Of a DNA stretch of 64,000 nucleotides, positions 1 through 8,159 are shown one piece after another. The position numbers were made by a program, and so were the translations under genes. Below the pieces are notes generated by a model that saw only the letters and a list, made by a program, of their open reading frames with translations, was not told the origin of the DNA and made no database searches. Source of the stretch: CBDFGS01 sp965247255 (lineage in GTDB: Bacteria > Chloroflexota > Dehalococcoidia > Lucifugimonadales > CAUZJF01); contig CBDFGS010000013.1 of the NCBI GenBank assembly GCA_965247255.1, forward strand, positions 1 through 64,000, given 5' to 3'. Position 1 is the first letter of the stretch. Every line of letters starts with the position of its first letter.

Positions 1-900
1 CTTCACCCGCCGGACAATGAGCCGCACCGGCGCGGCGTCCGGCTTGGTCTGGAACGGGGTGTAAGTCGTCTCGGCGACATCGGCGGCGCCGTCCATCCAG
101 TAGGGAATGGGAGTCCAGTCCTCCTCTGGTATCGCCTCGATCAGATCCCGCAGCCTGGCGCGCTGGCGGATGGTGATAGAGAAGCGGACATCCATTTCCC
201 GGCAGGCGGCAACGACAGTGTGGGCGTAGAAGCCGCTGTCGGCCCGCACCGTGAGTTGTCCCCTGGCCCCGCCGTAGCGCACCCGCCCCACCGTCTCACG
301 CAGGAAGTGGGCGGCGCCACGGGCGGTGTTGGCCCGGCCCTCGCGCAGCCGGGACATCAGCACCTCGCCGGTGCCGGCGGCAATGGCCAGCAGCGGGTGA
401 TAGCCGCGGGCGCCGGTATAGCCGTGGTGGCGCGCTCCCTCCTTGGCCAGTCCATAGGTCTCGCAGATGGTCGAGTCCAGGTCGATGGTCAGGGGCGAGT
501 CGCCGGGTCCGGCCCCAGCGGCCCAGGCCCGGGCCAACAACTGGCGGCTCACGCGGTCGAGTTGACGGACATGCCCCCACCGGAAGCTGCGCAGGAAGGT
601 CCCCAGGGTGGATGGCGCCTTGACCACGCAGCCTAGAACACCAACCGTCCCACCAGCGCGCAGCGCATCGGCGTCGTCGATGCAGTCGCCGCCTGCCAGC
701 GCGGAAGCGACCAGCGTCAGCATCTTGTCCCCAGTGTTCGCCCGTCCCGGCGCTCCGCCGAGGTCAAGGTGATGGTCGACGAGTTCCCGCAGGCCCAGGT
801 GCCGGGCTAGGGTGGCCGGCAGGAGCAGGCCGGCATTGGCCACCAGGCGATGGTCGTCAAAGAGGATGCGGATACGGTCGGGTTTGTTCTGTGGCAGCAT
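1..900 (-). CDS. IS1380-family transposase, partial (C-terminus off the window)
   Basis: The reading frame is open for 300 codons from the ATG at 898-900 to the window edge and is almost identical to the first 300 residues of the complete copy at 3161-4486. It would catalyse DDE-type cut-and-paste transposition of the flanking element. No frameshift relative to the complete copy was found, so this copy may be functional. Whether the C-terminus is intact cannot be seen here. Confidence 0.88.
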   Translation of the reverse strand, partial: MLPQNKPDRIRILFDDHRLVANAGLLLPATLARHLGLRELVDHHLDLGGAPGRANTGDKMLTLVASALAGGDCIDDADALRAGGTVGVLGCVVKAPSTLGTFLRSFRWGHVRQLDRVSRQLLARAWAAGAGPGDSPLTIDLDSTICETYGLAKEGARHHGYTGARGYHPLLAIAAGTGEVLMSRLREGRANTARGAAHFLRETVGRVRYGGARGQLTVRADSGFYAHTVVAACREMDVRFSITIRQRARLRDLIEAIPEEDWTPIPYWMDGAADVAETTYTPFQTKPDAAPVRLIVRRVK

Positions 901-1021
901 CTATTGGGTGCTCCTTGTTTCCGGGCGGGTTTCTGTTCCAAAACCATTATCCCAGATTCAGAGGAGCACCCGCTGGCTTCTTCAAGGGCTGTCCCCAAGG
1001 ACGTCCTTCGGTGGATTCGGG
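1..1021 (-). mobile_element. IS1380-family insertion sequence, copy A (cut by window edge)
   Basis: This stretch matches positions 3587-4607 at an offset of 3586 with only about seven single-base differences seen by eye, so it is a second, recent copy of the same element. Its outer inverted repeat (gtccttcggtggattcggg) is at 1003-1021. The other end lies outside the window. The element is inserted in the 3' part of the lipoprotein gene that follows, and the bases next to the end (gtaag) resemble the CTTAG target of copy B read on the other strand. Confidence 0.9.
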
Positions 1022-2820
1022 GTAAGACTAAAGGCTTCGGTCACTGGGTCGTATATCTCGGCCACGGCGTGGGTGATAGACACCCGAGGCAGATCTTCTG
1101 ACCCCCCGGCTATGAGCACTCTCCCATCAAGAAGAAGGGTAGCTGTGTGATGGTTGTGGTCCACGTTCAAGTCTCCCACCCTGGAGAAAACGCCAGCCTC
1201 CGAGTCGTAAACCTCGGCACACCGTGGATTGTTAGCCCCCCCTGCTATAAGGACTGTGCCATCGCCAAGCAAGGTGGCCGAGAGCCCGCCACCGTGGTTG
1301 CAACGCGAGTTTTCGGCGATACTGAAGGTGCGGGTAATAGGATCGTAAATCTCAGCTGGATTGTCCCCTACGACAAGTACTTTGCCATCTGCCAACAAGA
1401 TAGCCCTGTGTTGAGTGCGCTCTAGAAGCATGTTGCCCACGGGAAGCCAAACCGGCGGAATGGGGATTGTTGCTGATCCGCTTCGTGCATTGTCCTTGAA
1501 CGTCGCTGCCACTCTCACCTCGTAAGCGCCGGACTGCCCACCGGCGGTAAAGAGCCCCCCTTGTGTTATCGCTCCACCCGTCGATTCCCAGAGCAACGCC
1601 ACCTCAGGGATCTCGTTCCCGTGCTGATCGAACGCGGCGGCTGTGAACTGCTGGGTGGCCTGTCTCTCGACGACGCTGAAGGAGGGGTCCACCTCGACGG
1701 CAGCAAGCGGGCCTGGCGGAACCGACACGTCTGATGTAGCCTGAGCCCTCGCTGTTCCCTTAACTACCTCAACTCCGATGGCAGACGGATACACCCCTGG
1801 TTTCGTTCCAGCGCTAAAGAGTCCGGTCGCATCGATTACGCCCGCGGCGGGCTGGGCGCTCCATGAACTCAAAACATCGGAGATCTGGTTCCCGAACTCG
1901 TCATAGGCCGAGAAGGTGAAGGTCTGCGTACCCCCTATGTTCAAGCTGACCTCGGTAGGCTCAACTGCTACGGTGGACAACGGACCAGGCGTGATAGTCA
2001 CATCGATCGACGCCTCTTGGCTCAGAGTGCCCTGAGTGGCGGTCATTTTGACAAGACCCTCGTGGGTTCCCGCTACAGTCCCTGCGGCAAACAGCCCGGC
2101 TTCATCGATGCGCCCCGTGGTAGCAAGCGCGCTCCATCGGAACGCGACTTCGGTGATTTCGTTCTCGAACTTGTCCAAGGCCCTGGCACTCAAACTAACA
2201 GTGCCTTGAACCTCCACAGTGATCTGGGAAGGGCTTACCGCCACCTCCGCCAGGGGACCCGGCTTCACGGCGATCGCCTCCGGGAGGACGGCAACGTCGG
2301 TACCGCCGGGCCCAGCTACCGTCAATCGCACTGTAGAGGACCCCGCCAATGTGTACTCATGAGAAGGGTGCTGCTCTTTGCTTGACAAGCCGTCCCCGAA
2401 ATCCCATTGCCATGAGGTAACACGCCCTACGGAAGTATCGCTGAATTGGACGATGACTGGTGCGCTGCCATCGGAGACGTCAAAATCGAAAGACGCCGTC
2501 GGCGCGGGGACCTGAGTAGGCGAAGGCGTGTGAGTGGGGGTCGCGGTGGGCGGCTGTTGTGTCGGTATCGCGCTGGAAACTGGAGCGCGCCTCAGCGGAA
2601 CAGGGGTAAGCCTCGGGGCAGGTGTCGTTCCTACCGGCGGGGTTGGCGAAAGCGCGGCAATAGCGGTTGCCTGCGGCGTAGCTGCAGTACTATCCGGCTC
2701 CACCTCGGCCGAAGGAGTTGCTGACGGGGCTGGGGTCGGGTCCGCGATTCCGAACTCGCAGGCTGCGGAGAACAGTAGCACAATCGCCAGGGAAGAACGC
2801 CACCGAATCGAGTTGTCCAT
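982..2820 (-). CDS. Lipoprotein with PKD, Ig-like and kelch repeats, 3' end truncated by IS1380
   Basis: Secreted, surface-anchored protein of unknown ligand. A signal peptide ends in a lipobox (FSAAC, Cys21). A Pro/Thr-rich linker follows (about 27-105), then a PKD domain (about 108-185, with WDFGDG), three similar Ig-like repeats each opening with GPL-xxV-V-P (about 192-440), and kelch-like repeats (about 455-600, with repeated EIYDP and VLIAGG). The last dozen or so residues and the stop are read from the inserted IS (junction at 1021), so the kelch propeller is cut short; missing blades may lie beyond the element. The start is an ATG 45 bp from an array of 11-bp direct repeats that probably controls it. 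Function is unrecognised beyond a likely adhesion or sensing role. Confidence 0.8.
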   Translation of the reverse strand: MDNSIRWRSSLAIVLLFSAACEFGIADPTPAPSATPSAEVEPDSTAATPQATAIAALSPTPPVGTTPAPRLTPVPLRRAPVSSAIPTQQPPTATPTHTPSPTQVPAPTASFDFDVSDGSAPVIVQFSDTSVGRVTSWQWDFGDGLSSKEQHPSHEYTLAGSSTVRLTVAGPGGTDVAVLPEAIAVKPGPLAEVAVSPSQITVEVQGTVSLSARALDKFENEITEVAFRWSALATTGRIDEAGLFAAGTVAGTHEGLVKMTATQGTLSQEASIDVTITPGPLSTVAVEPTEVSLNIGGTQTFTFSAYDEFGNQISDVLSSWSAQPAAGVIDATGLFSAGTKPGVYPSAIGVEVVKGTARAQATSDVSVPPGPLAAVEVDPSFSVVERQATQQFTAAAFDQHGNEIPEVALLWESTGGAITQGGLFTAGGQSGAYEVRVAATFKDNARSGSATIPIPPVWLPVGNMLLERTQHRAILLADGKVLVVGDNPAEIYDPITRTFSIAENSRCNHGGGLSATLLGDGTVLIAGGANNPRCAEVYDSEAGVFSRVGDLNVDHNHHTATLLLDGRVLIAGGSEDLPRVSITHAVAEIYDPVTEAFSLTPNPPKDVLGDSP

Positions 2821-2864
2821 GGTCGTTCCTATTCCAACAAGATGAGATCACCTTAGTGCACAGT

Positions 2865-2903
2865 CCTTAGCGGCACCTTACCAGAACCTTAGCGGTTCCT
2901 TAG
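2865..2903. promoter_or_regulatory. Four 11-bp direct repeats (CCTTA boxes), putative response-regulator operator
   Basis: CCTTA starts at 2865, 2876, 2887 and 2898, exactly 11 bp apart, with a looser box at 2851. One-turn spacing is typical of OmpR/PhoB-family tandem binding sites. The array is 45 bp upstream of the lipoprotein start at 2820. The same pattern recurs at 7109-7146 and, in shorter form, at 6330-6345. The last box is the CTTAG target of the IS1380 copy that follows. Confidence 0.6.
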
Positions 2904-4607
2904 CCCGAATCCACCGAAGGACACCGATGGACGGCGTGAGGACAGCGGAAGGGGGTGGGTGAGGGAGCTACAGGGGAGATGGCCTGGGGTCTTGGGGTAG
3001 ATGGGAGGCCGGCGGGCGGTCTTCAGTGGCCGCACAGGGCCCCTAAGGCCCTATGCGGGAGTTGCGATGCGCGGGAAGGCGAGAGGATACGCAGCAGGGG
3101 ACTCTCGCGACCGGGGTGGCGCGAGATTGCGGGGACGTTGGGTCAGTTGCAGGCTGGCCGTCAGGCCGGGAACGGAATGGCTTGCAGCCGGGCCAAGGCG
3201 CGACTGAACTGGGTTTCCCAAGGCCAGCGCCGGGGGAGATGCAAAGTGAGGCGGCGCGCCGAGCGGGTGATCCGTCCCACCAGAGCGAAGACCCGCCGCC
3301 TGAGGGTCTTGGTGATCACGGTCCGCTCGCCCAGACCAATCCGCGCCGTCCAGCGGGCCAGGTTATGCGCCATCACCTGGACCGCCAGCCAGGCGCCGTT
3401 GGCGGCGAAGCGCGCCGACGGCATGTGGTTCAGCCCGACGCCGTACTTGAGGTCGCGTATGGCGTTCTCGACCTCGGCGTGGCGGCGATGATCGGCCTCC
3501 AGTTCCAGCGTCTCCCCATCGCGGTCGGTGATGAAGGCGTGATAGCTGTATCTGGCGAAGAGGGCGAGCTGGGAACCGGGCGTCGGCTTCACCCGCCGGA
3601 CAATGAGCCGCACCGGCGCGGCGTCCGGCTTGGTCTGGAACGGGGTGTAAGTCGTCTCGGCGACATCGGCGGCGCCGTCCATCCAGTAGGGAATGGGAGT
3701 CCAGTCCTCCTCTGGTATCGTCTCGATCAGGTCCCGCAGGCTGGCGCGCTGGCGGATGGTGATAGAGAAGCGGACATCCATTTCCCGGCAGGCGGCAACG
3801 ACAGTGTGGGCGTAGAAGCCGCTGTCGGCCCGCACCGTGAGTTGTCCCCTGGCCCCGCCGTAGCGCACCCGCCCCACCGTCTCACGCAGGAAGTGGGCGG
3901 CGCCACGGGCGGTGTTGGCCCGGCCCTCGCGCAGCCGGGACATCAGCACCTCGCCGGTGCCGGCGGCAATGGCCAGCAGCGGGTGATAGCCGCGGGCGCC
4001 GGTATAGCCGTGGTGACGCGCTCCCTCCTTGGCCAGTCCATAGGTCTCGCAGATGGTCGAGTCCAGGTCGATGGTCAGGGGCGAGTCGCCGGGTCCAGCC
4101 CCAGCGGCCCAGGCCCGGGCCAACAACTGGCGGCTCACGCGGTCGAGTTGACGGACATGCCCCCACCGGAAGCTGCGCAGGAAGGTCCCCAGGGTGGATG
4201 GCGCCTTGACCACGCAGCCTAGAACACCGACCGTCCCACCAGCGCGCAGCGCATCGGCGTCGTCGATGCAGTCGCCGCCTGCCAGCGCGGAAGCGACCAG
4301 CGTCAGCATCTTGTCCCCAGTGTTCGCCCGTCCCGGCGCTCCGCCGAGGTCAAGGTGATGGTCGACGAGTTCCCGCAGGCCCAGGTGCCGGGCTAGGGTG
4401 GCCGGCAGGAGCAGGCCGGCATTGGCCACCAGGCGATGGTCGTCAAAGAGGATGCGGATACGGTCGGGTTTGTTCTGTGGCAGCATCTATTGGGTGCTCC
4501 TTGTTTCCGGGCGGGTTTCTGTTCCAAAACCATTATCCCAGATTCAGAGGAGCACCCGCTGGCTTCTTCAAGGGCTGTCCCCAAGGACGTCCTTCGGTGG
4601 ATTCGGG
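2904..4607 (-). mobile_element. IS1380-family insertion sequence, copy B (complete)
   Basis: A complete 1704-bp element bounded by perfect 19-bp inverted repeats, cccgaatccaccgaaggac at 2904-2922 and its complement at 4589-4607. It is flanked by a 5-bp direct repeat CTTAG (2899-2903 and 4608-4612). It carries one transposase gene. It sits between the last operator box and the stop codon of the histidine kinase; the TAA of that kinase is formed by the duplicated CTTAG. IS1380 elements are usually reported with 4-bp duplications, so the 5-bp call depends on where the ends are placed. Confidence 0.92.
3161..4486 (-). CDS. IS1380-family transposase
   Basis: DDE transposase of 441 residues, the usual size for the IS1380 family. 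Features seen include the first acidic motif (LTIDLDSTI, about residues 137-145), a TGARGYHPLL segment typical of the family, ADSGFY (about 218-223) for the second acidic residue, and a C-terminal region with EVENAIRDLKYG for the third. The start ATG is at 4484-4486. It is the only gene of copy B and is intact, so the element could be active. It acts on the 19-bp terminal repeats that flank it. Confidence 0.93.
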   Translation of the reverse strand: MLPQNKPDRIRILFDDHRLVANAGLLLPATLARHLGLRELVDHHLDLGGAPGRANTGDKMLTLVASALAGGDCIDDADALRAGGTVGVLGCVVKAPSTLGTFLRSFRWGHVRQLDRVSRQLLARAWAAGAGPGDSPLTIDLDSTICETYGLAKEGARHHGYTGARGYHPLLAIAAGTGEVLMSRLREGRANTARGAAHFLRETVGRVRYGGARGQLTVRADSGFYAHTVVAACREMDVRFSITIRQRASLRDLIETIPEEDWTPIPYWMDGAADVAETTYTPFQTKPDAAPVRLIVRRVKPTPGSQLALFARYSYHAFITDRDGETLELEADHRRHAEVENAIRDLKYGVGLNHMPSARFAANGAWLAVQVMAHNLARWTARIGLGERTVITKTLRRRVFALVGRITRSARRLTLHLPRRWPWETQFSRALARLQAIPFPA

Positions 4608-4608
4608 C

Positions 4609-5436
4609 TTAGACTTTCGGTCTGTCGAAGGGTAAAGCTATGGAAAAAACGGAACCCTCCCCTGGCTCACTCTCCACGTGGATGGTCCCACCGTGCAGCT
4701 CGGTCAGCATCTTGGCGATGTACAGCCCCATTCCGGTGCCGGGCGGAGCCCCCGCGCTTCCATCCCTGGCTCCTTCATCGAAGATTCGGGCAACCAGGTC
4801 CTGGTTCATGCCCTTACCGGTATCGCTGATACGGGTCAGAGCCATTCCATCCGCACCGGTTAGCTCGGCCACCACATTCGTCCCCGGCGGGTTGTGTTTG
4901 ATCGCGTTGTCGAGAAGCGTGGTGAATATCTCTTCAAACGTCTGAGGGTCGCCGGGCACCGGCTGGGTAAGGCCCTGGACCTCCATCCGCAGCGAAACGT
5001 CGCCCTCGGTCGCCGCAGGCTCTAGGACTATCAGGATGTGCTCTACCATACGGGTCAGATTGACGGGGGCTACCCGTAGGCTTGTCTCGTCCAGACCGAT
5101 ACGAATCAGCCTCAGTCTCTCCACATGGCGCTTCATCTGGGTCGCGGCCTGGCCCAGGGCGTCCCGCGATACTCGCCAGCGCTCGGCATCTGTTGGCATA
5201 TCCTCTCCCAGCACTGAGAGGTGTCCCTGGATAGAGGTGATGTAGTTATCGAGAGCATGGTCGGCCCTGCTCATGAGCTGGAGGAGAAGCCTCGCCTCGG
5301 ATGGCCTTTGTTCAGGAACGGCCGGGGGATAACGGCGGCGGCGCAGCAGCCAACCTGCCAGGCCGCCCGCGATCAGTGCGGCCACCAGGATGACGCCCAG
5401 GAGGACGACGTCCATGTAGACTACCGGCAGGGACAT
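4609..5436 (-). CDS. Membrane sensor histidine kinase
   Basis: Small histidine kinase of about 275 residues. It has one N-terminal membrane segment (about residues 8-31) followed by RRRR, almost no sensor domain, a short dimerisation helix with candidate phospho-acceptor His60 (ADHALDNY), and a clear ATPase domain with N box (LLDNAIKHN), G1 (DTGKGM) and G2 (GTGMGLYIAK). The His context is degenerate compared with HELRTPL, so the phosphorylation site is an inference. ATG at 5434-5436 overlaps the regulator stop (TGATG), which suggests translational coupling; a TTG one codon earlier is also possible. It partners with the response regulator just upstream. IS1380 copy B inserted immediately after its stop without removing residues. 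Confidence 0.85.
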   Translation of the reverse strand: MSLPVVYMDVVLLGVILVAALIAGGLAGWLLRRRRYPPAVPEQRPSEARLLLQLMSRADHALDNYITSIQGHLSVLGEDMPTDAERWRVSRDALGQAATQMKRHVERLRLIRIGLDETSLRVAPVNLTRMVEHILIVLEPAATEGDVSLRMEVQGLTQPVPGDPQTFEEIFTTLLDNAIKHNPPGTNVVAELTGADGMALTRISDTGKGMNQDLVARIFDEGARDGSAGAPPGTGMGLYIAKMLTELHGGTIHVESEPGEGSVFSIALPFDRPKV

Positions 5437-6257
5437 CAAGCTGCTCCTGGACTGTCCGAACCGATCGCACGGAACCTGTAGCCGATGCTCTGGACCGTCT
5501 GAATATAGCCGTGCTCACCACTGGGGTCAATCTTCTTCCTCAGATTGGCGACGCACACCCAGACCCGGTTCTTGTAGGTGTCGACCGCCGACTCGTCGGT
5601 GTCGTTTGGGTCGTGGGAGCCTCCTTGAAAAACCTTGTCGAAAAGCTCCCAAGTGCCGATAACCGCTCCCTCGGCATCTACCAACGTTTTCAGCACCTCA
5701 TACTCCAACGGCTGGAGATGCACCTCCTCCCATGCCTCGCCGGCGCGCCGCGCTACGGTCGTCCGCTTTCGGTCTATTCGGAGATGTTGGCCCAGCTCTT
5801 GCACGTCCCTGGGCAACCTGGCGCGAATACGGGCGATCAGCTCATGGGTGTCGGGCGCCTTGAGGGCCACCTGGACGTTTCCGACGTACTCGTCCTGCAC
5901 CTGCATGCGACGCAGCTCCTCGAGCTTTCTAACGTAGTCGGAGCCCGGACCCGCCACTTGGAGCCCATACTCCAGGTCTTCGACGTTCGCACGGACCGTC
6001 AGGAATATGACCGGCATGTGCAGCCCCAGCATCCGTATGCGCTTGCACACGTCCAGACCGTCCATATCAGGGTCGCCCAATTCTATGTCCAGCACTATGA
6101 GGTCGGGCAGCGAGGTTTCGGCTTGATAAACTGCCTCATCGCCGTCTACGGCCTCTATGCACCTGAAGCCGCTGTCCTCCAGGGCCGGCCTGATGAACGA
6201 TCGGATCTGAGGGTTGTCGTCTACGAGCAGTATGGTCGGCCGTGTATCGCTTCGCAT
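5436..6257 (-). CDS. OmpR-family response regulator with enlarged receiver
   Basis: DNA-binding regulator of 273 residues. The N-terminal receiver has the acidic pair (VDDN, 13-14), phospho-acceptor Asp57 (VLDIEL) and FLTVR. The C-terminal winged helix (about 170-265) ends in the usual GYRF. Between the AGPGSDYV segment and the expected Lys-Pro loop there is an extra stretch of about 25 residues, and the loop reads LKAPD instead of TKPF, so the receiver is unusual. It forms an operon with the overlapping kinase. Two 11-bp-spaced CCTTA-like boxes lie about 75 bp upstream, consistent with autoregulation. It is the natural candidate to bind the arrays at 2865 and 7109. Confidence 0.9.
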   Translation of the reverse strand: MRSDTRPTILLVDDNPQIRSFIRPALEDSGFRCIEAVDGDEAVYQAETSLPDLIVLDIELGDPDMDGLDVCKRIRMLGLHMPVIFLTVRANVEDLEYGLQVAGPGSDYVRKLEELRRMQVQDEYVGNVQVALKAPDTHELIARIRARLPRDVQELGQHLRIDRKRTTVARRAGEAWEEVHLQPLEYEVLKTLVDAEGAVIGTWELFDKVFQGGSHDPNDTDESAVDTYKNRVWVCVANLRKKIDPSGEHGYIQTVQSIGYRFRAIGSDSPGAA

Positions 6258-6329
6258 CGCCTGCCCTTGGGTATCTGGAGCACTCGAGGCTAGGGAGCAA
6301 CCCCAGCGTGTCCCAAGATATCGCCCGTA

Positions 6330-6345
6330 CCTTAGCAGAAGCTTA
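6330..6345. promoter_or_regulatory. Two 11-bp-spaced CTTA boxes upstream of the response regulator
   Basis: CCTTA at 6330 and GCTTA at 6341 share the pitch and core of the longer arrays at 2865 and 7109. They lie 73-84 bp upstream of the regulator start at 6257, which suggests weak autoregulation. Two boxes alone could arise by chance; the call rests on the parallel with the other arrays. Confidence 0.4.
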
Positions 6346-6536
6346 AGTCTGAGTCGTAATCCTCTTGTGACGCAGTCAGGCAGTGTCGCCTTACCCCGTC
6401 ATTCCGTACTGGGGTGTTGGTTGCCAACGTTCTATCGGAGCCTAGCGATTCCTCGATGGCGCTGGGCCGAACCGGGAGATCTCCAGAAGGCAATGGGCGT
6501 AGTCCGACTCGTTGCCTTCTTCTTGGCGCCAACCAA

Positions 6537-6564
6537 AAGTGAGGCAGCGGTTGCTGCCCCACTT
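6537..6564 (-). terminator. Hairpin terminator of the small secreted-protein gene
   Basis: On the minus strand this is a stem of 12 positions with one A/C mismatch around a four-base loop (arms ggcagc/gctgcc extended by aagtg/cactt). It is followed by a short T-rich run (ttttggtt). It lies 31 bp past the stop of the gene at 6595-7014 and fits a Rho-independent terminator. Confidence 0.65.
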
Positions 6565-6594
6565 AAGGGCGTCTATAGCGACAACGTGCGTCTA

Positions 6595-7014
6595 TCAGTG
6601 GAAATGGGTATCTCCGTTCTCGTCGATTGTGAAACCTAAGTGAGCGTTTTCTTGGCTACCATCCGAGCAGTGGATTACTCGATTGAATTGACGGACAAAT
6701 GGTAAACCACCCTCACCGGTCACTCTCGGCCCCCCTCCACGACCCTCGCCTATAACGCCGCCGGAGCCGTCTGTCACTGTAATTGTAAGGCTGTTCGTGA
6801 ACAGGGAATGTCCATTGTCCCACATCGTAACCTTGCTCCAACCATCAAGGTTAATCGACCCTGAGCTATCGCCACCGCAAAGGCCGTTGCGGTTTGGAAC
6901 CGATCCACTGACGTCATTCTTGACGTCAAAAACCTTGGTTGCCGCAAATGCGGTCGGAACTACGACACTGGCTAAGACCACAACTGAAATGGCAGTCAGA
7001 ATGAGCTTTCGCAT
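6595..7014 (-). CDS. Small secreted protein, unknown family
   Basis: Protein of 139 residues with a signal peptide that ends at AFA-A (about residue 24). The mature part is Gly/Ser/Asn-rich, contains two Cys that could form a disulfide, and ends in His residues (DTHFH). I do not recognise the family. The ATG at 7012-7014 is preceded by a G-rich Shine-Dalgarno-like stretch (tagggggtacttg); a TTG sits directly before it. A four-box, 11-bp-pitch array lies about 95 bp upstream and matches the one before the PKD/kelch lipoprotein. It is therefore probably controlled by the adjacent two-component pair as an exported output. Confidence 0.75.
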   Translation of the reverse strand: MRKLILTAISVVVLASVVVPTAFAATKVFDVKNDVSGSVPNRNGLCGGDSSGSINLDGWSKVTMWDNGHSLFTNSLTITVTDGSGGVIGEGRGGGPRVTGEGGLPFVRQFNRVIHCSDGSQENAHLGFTIDENGDTHFH

Positions 7015-7108
7015 CAAGTACCCCCTAGAGTGTTGGTATTGGAACCCAGCCGCGCACGGTGATTTGCACGACTGCAGGTCAACCTCACCTAGAACGGTAC
7101 TTGGGCTA

Positions 7109-7146
7109 CCTTAGTGGGACCTTTGCAGAACCTTACCAGTTACTTA
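7109..7146. promoter_or_regulatory. Four 11-bp direct repeats, second copy of the putative operator
   Basis: Boxes CCTTA, CCTTT, CCTTA and ACTTA begin at 7109, 7120, 7131 and 7142, again exactly 11 bp apart. Spacer bases are also partly shared with the array at 2865 (the unit CCTTACCAG occurs in both). The array precedes the secreted-protein gene that starts at 7014. Confidence 0.6.
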
Positions 7147-7244
7147 ATTTTCTACAAATGCTCCGGATCGGATTGTCCAGACAGCGGGGCGATGATGGGA
7201 AACGAAGACAGTCTTAAGAAGGGGGACCACCTACTACTCTACAT

Positions 7245-7487
7245 CTAGAAGCATGTTGTAGTTGTCCGGGGGTGGCCGAAGCCCAGTTCGTAAATGATCA
7301 GGGGCTTGAGACGCGCCAGCTTCCTCGGCAGGTTGAGTAGGCGCCGTTCGTCCCTGGCCTCAATCAGTTCGTGTGCCAGGGCGGCAGCGGTAGTGAAGCC
7401 CACCGACAGTCCGCGTTGGCATGCAGCAAGACCGAGACCGAGGGCAATATGGGTCTTGCCGATGTTAGAGCCCTGGCCGACAGCGAC
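7245..7487 (-). pseudogene. istB: IstB-like ATPase remnant of an IS21-family element
   Basis: On the minus strand an open segment of about 80 codons reads like the central part of the IS21 helper ATPase: a degraded Walker A region (SNIGKTHIALGLGLAA), then FTTAAALAHELIEA, LLNLPRKLARLKPL and a Walker-B-like IIYELGF where active proteins have LDELGF. It is preceded by a stop at 7488-7490 and ends at 7245. The N-terminal third and C-terminus are missing, and no partner transposase is nearby. It is a dead fragment that marks earlier mobile-element traffic. Confidence 0.75.
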
Positions 7488-7828
7488 CTAATGGTCCGGG
7501 TTAAGCCTCGGGCAGGCTCCGGTTTTCCGGCCGTTTTCGAACCCTCTGATCCCCCTTTTGCTTCCAACTCGGCTACAGTACTTACTCTCTGGAAGATATT
7601 GAGTGATAACTTCTAATGCACAGCCACTGAAAACCAAACTCGAGGAGATCCGTTATCGCTGGTCACCGAGGCGACCCAGACTAGAAGCGGCTTGGTCCAA
7701 GAAGGCAATGTAAGAGCTACGGTAAACTAGGGTCCGCGAATGTGTAGCTAATCGATCTAATTCGCAGCTCGCGCTGATTGCTTTCCAAACGTAATTCCTC
7801 GCAAGTCTAGTTCGCATTACCGGTTATA
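7488..7828. other. Intergenic, no gene recognised
   Basis: Between the istB remnant and the tRNA-Gly fragment I find no reading frame with family resemblance and no clear repeat. Base composition is lower in GC than the flanks, in keeping with an island edge. Confidence 0.4.
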
Positions 7829-7874
7829 CCTTCCAAGCAGGATGTCGCGGGTTCGAATCCCGTCTCCCGCTCCA
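7829..7874 (+). other. tRNA-Gly(TCC) 3' fragment, probable island attachment site
   Basis: The bases run from a TCC anticodon loop (cttccaa) through the 3' anticodon stem, the T arm (gggttcgaatccc) and the acceptor 3' strand to an encoded CCA. The five bases 5' of the anticodon loop do not pair with gcagg, and no D arm or 5' acceptor strand lies upstream, so only the 3' half is present. Such fragments arise when an element integrates into a tRNA gene. The orientation puts the element to the left (<7829) and the chromosome to the right. Confidence 0.75.
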
Positions 7875-8159
7875 GCCCTTATGCGAAGTGGCGTGTTACG
7901 CCACCGAAGCCGGGGCCTCACGTGCTCCGTCACACATTCCGCAAGCTCTACGTCGTGAACGGCGTTTTGCGGGCGTTCCCTCACACTAGAAAACGCGGCC
8001 GATTCCGGTCTGCGTCACGGCGATGTTGTATCTCTCTCCCGAGGGAGTATAATGCTCACACCATACGCATGTATCGTGGGAGCACCATCCTCCAAGGATT
8101 TGGGGTAGCTCCAGATCGAGACGTGACTCATGAGCGCCGACGACCCTCGGAGATCGGCG

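Noticed and set aside
3053..4222. 389-codon plus-strand frame opposite the IS1380 transposase
   Set aside because: It is the antisense shadow of the transposase in GC-rich DNA; the same frame recurs opposite copy A.
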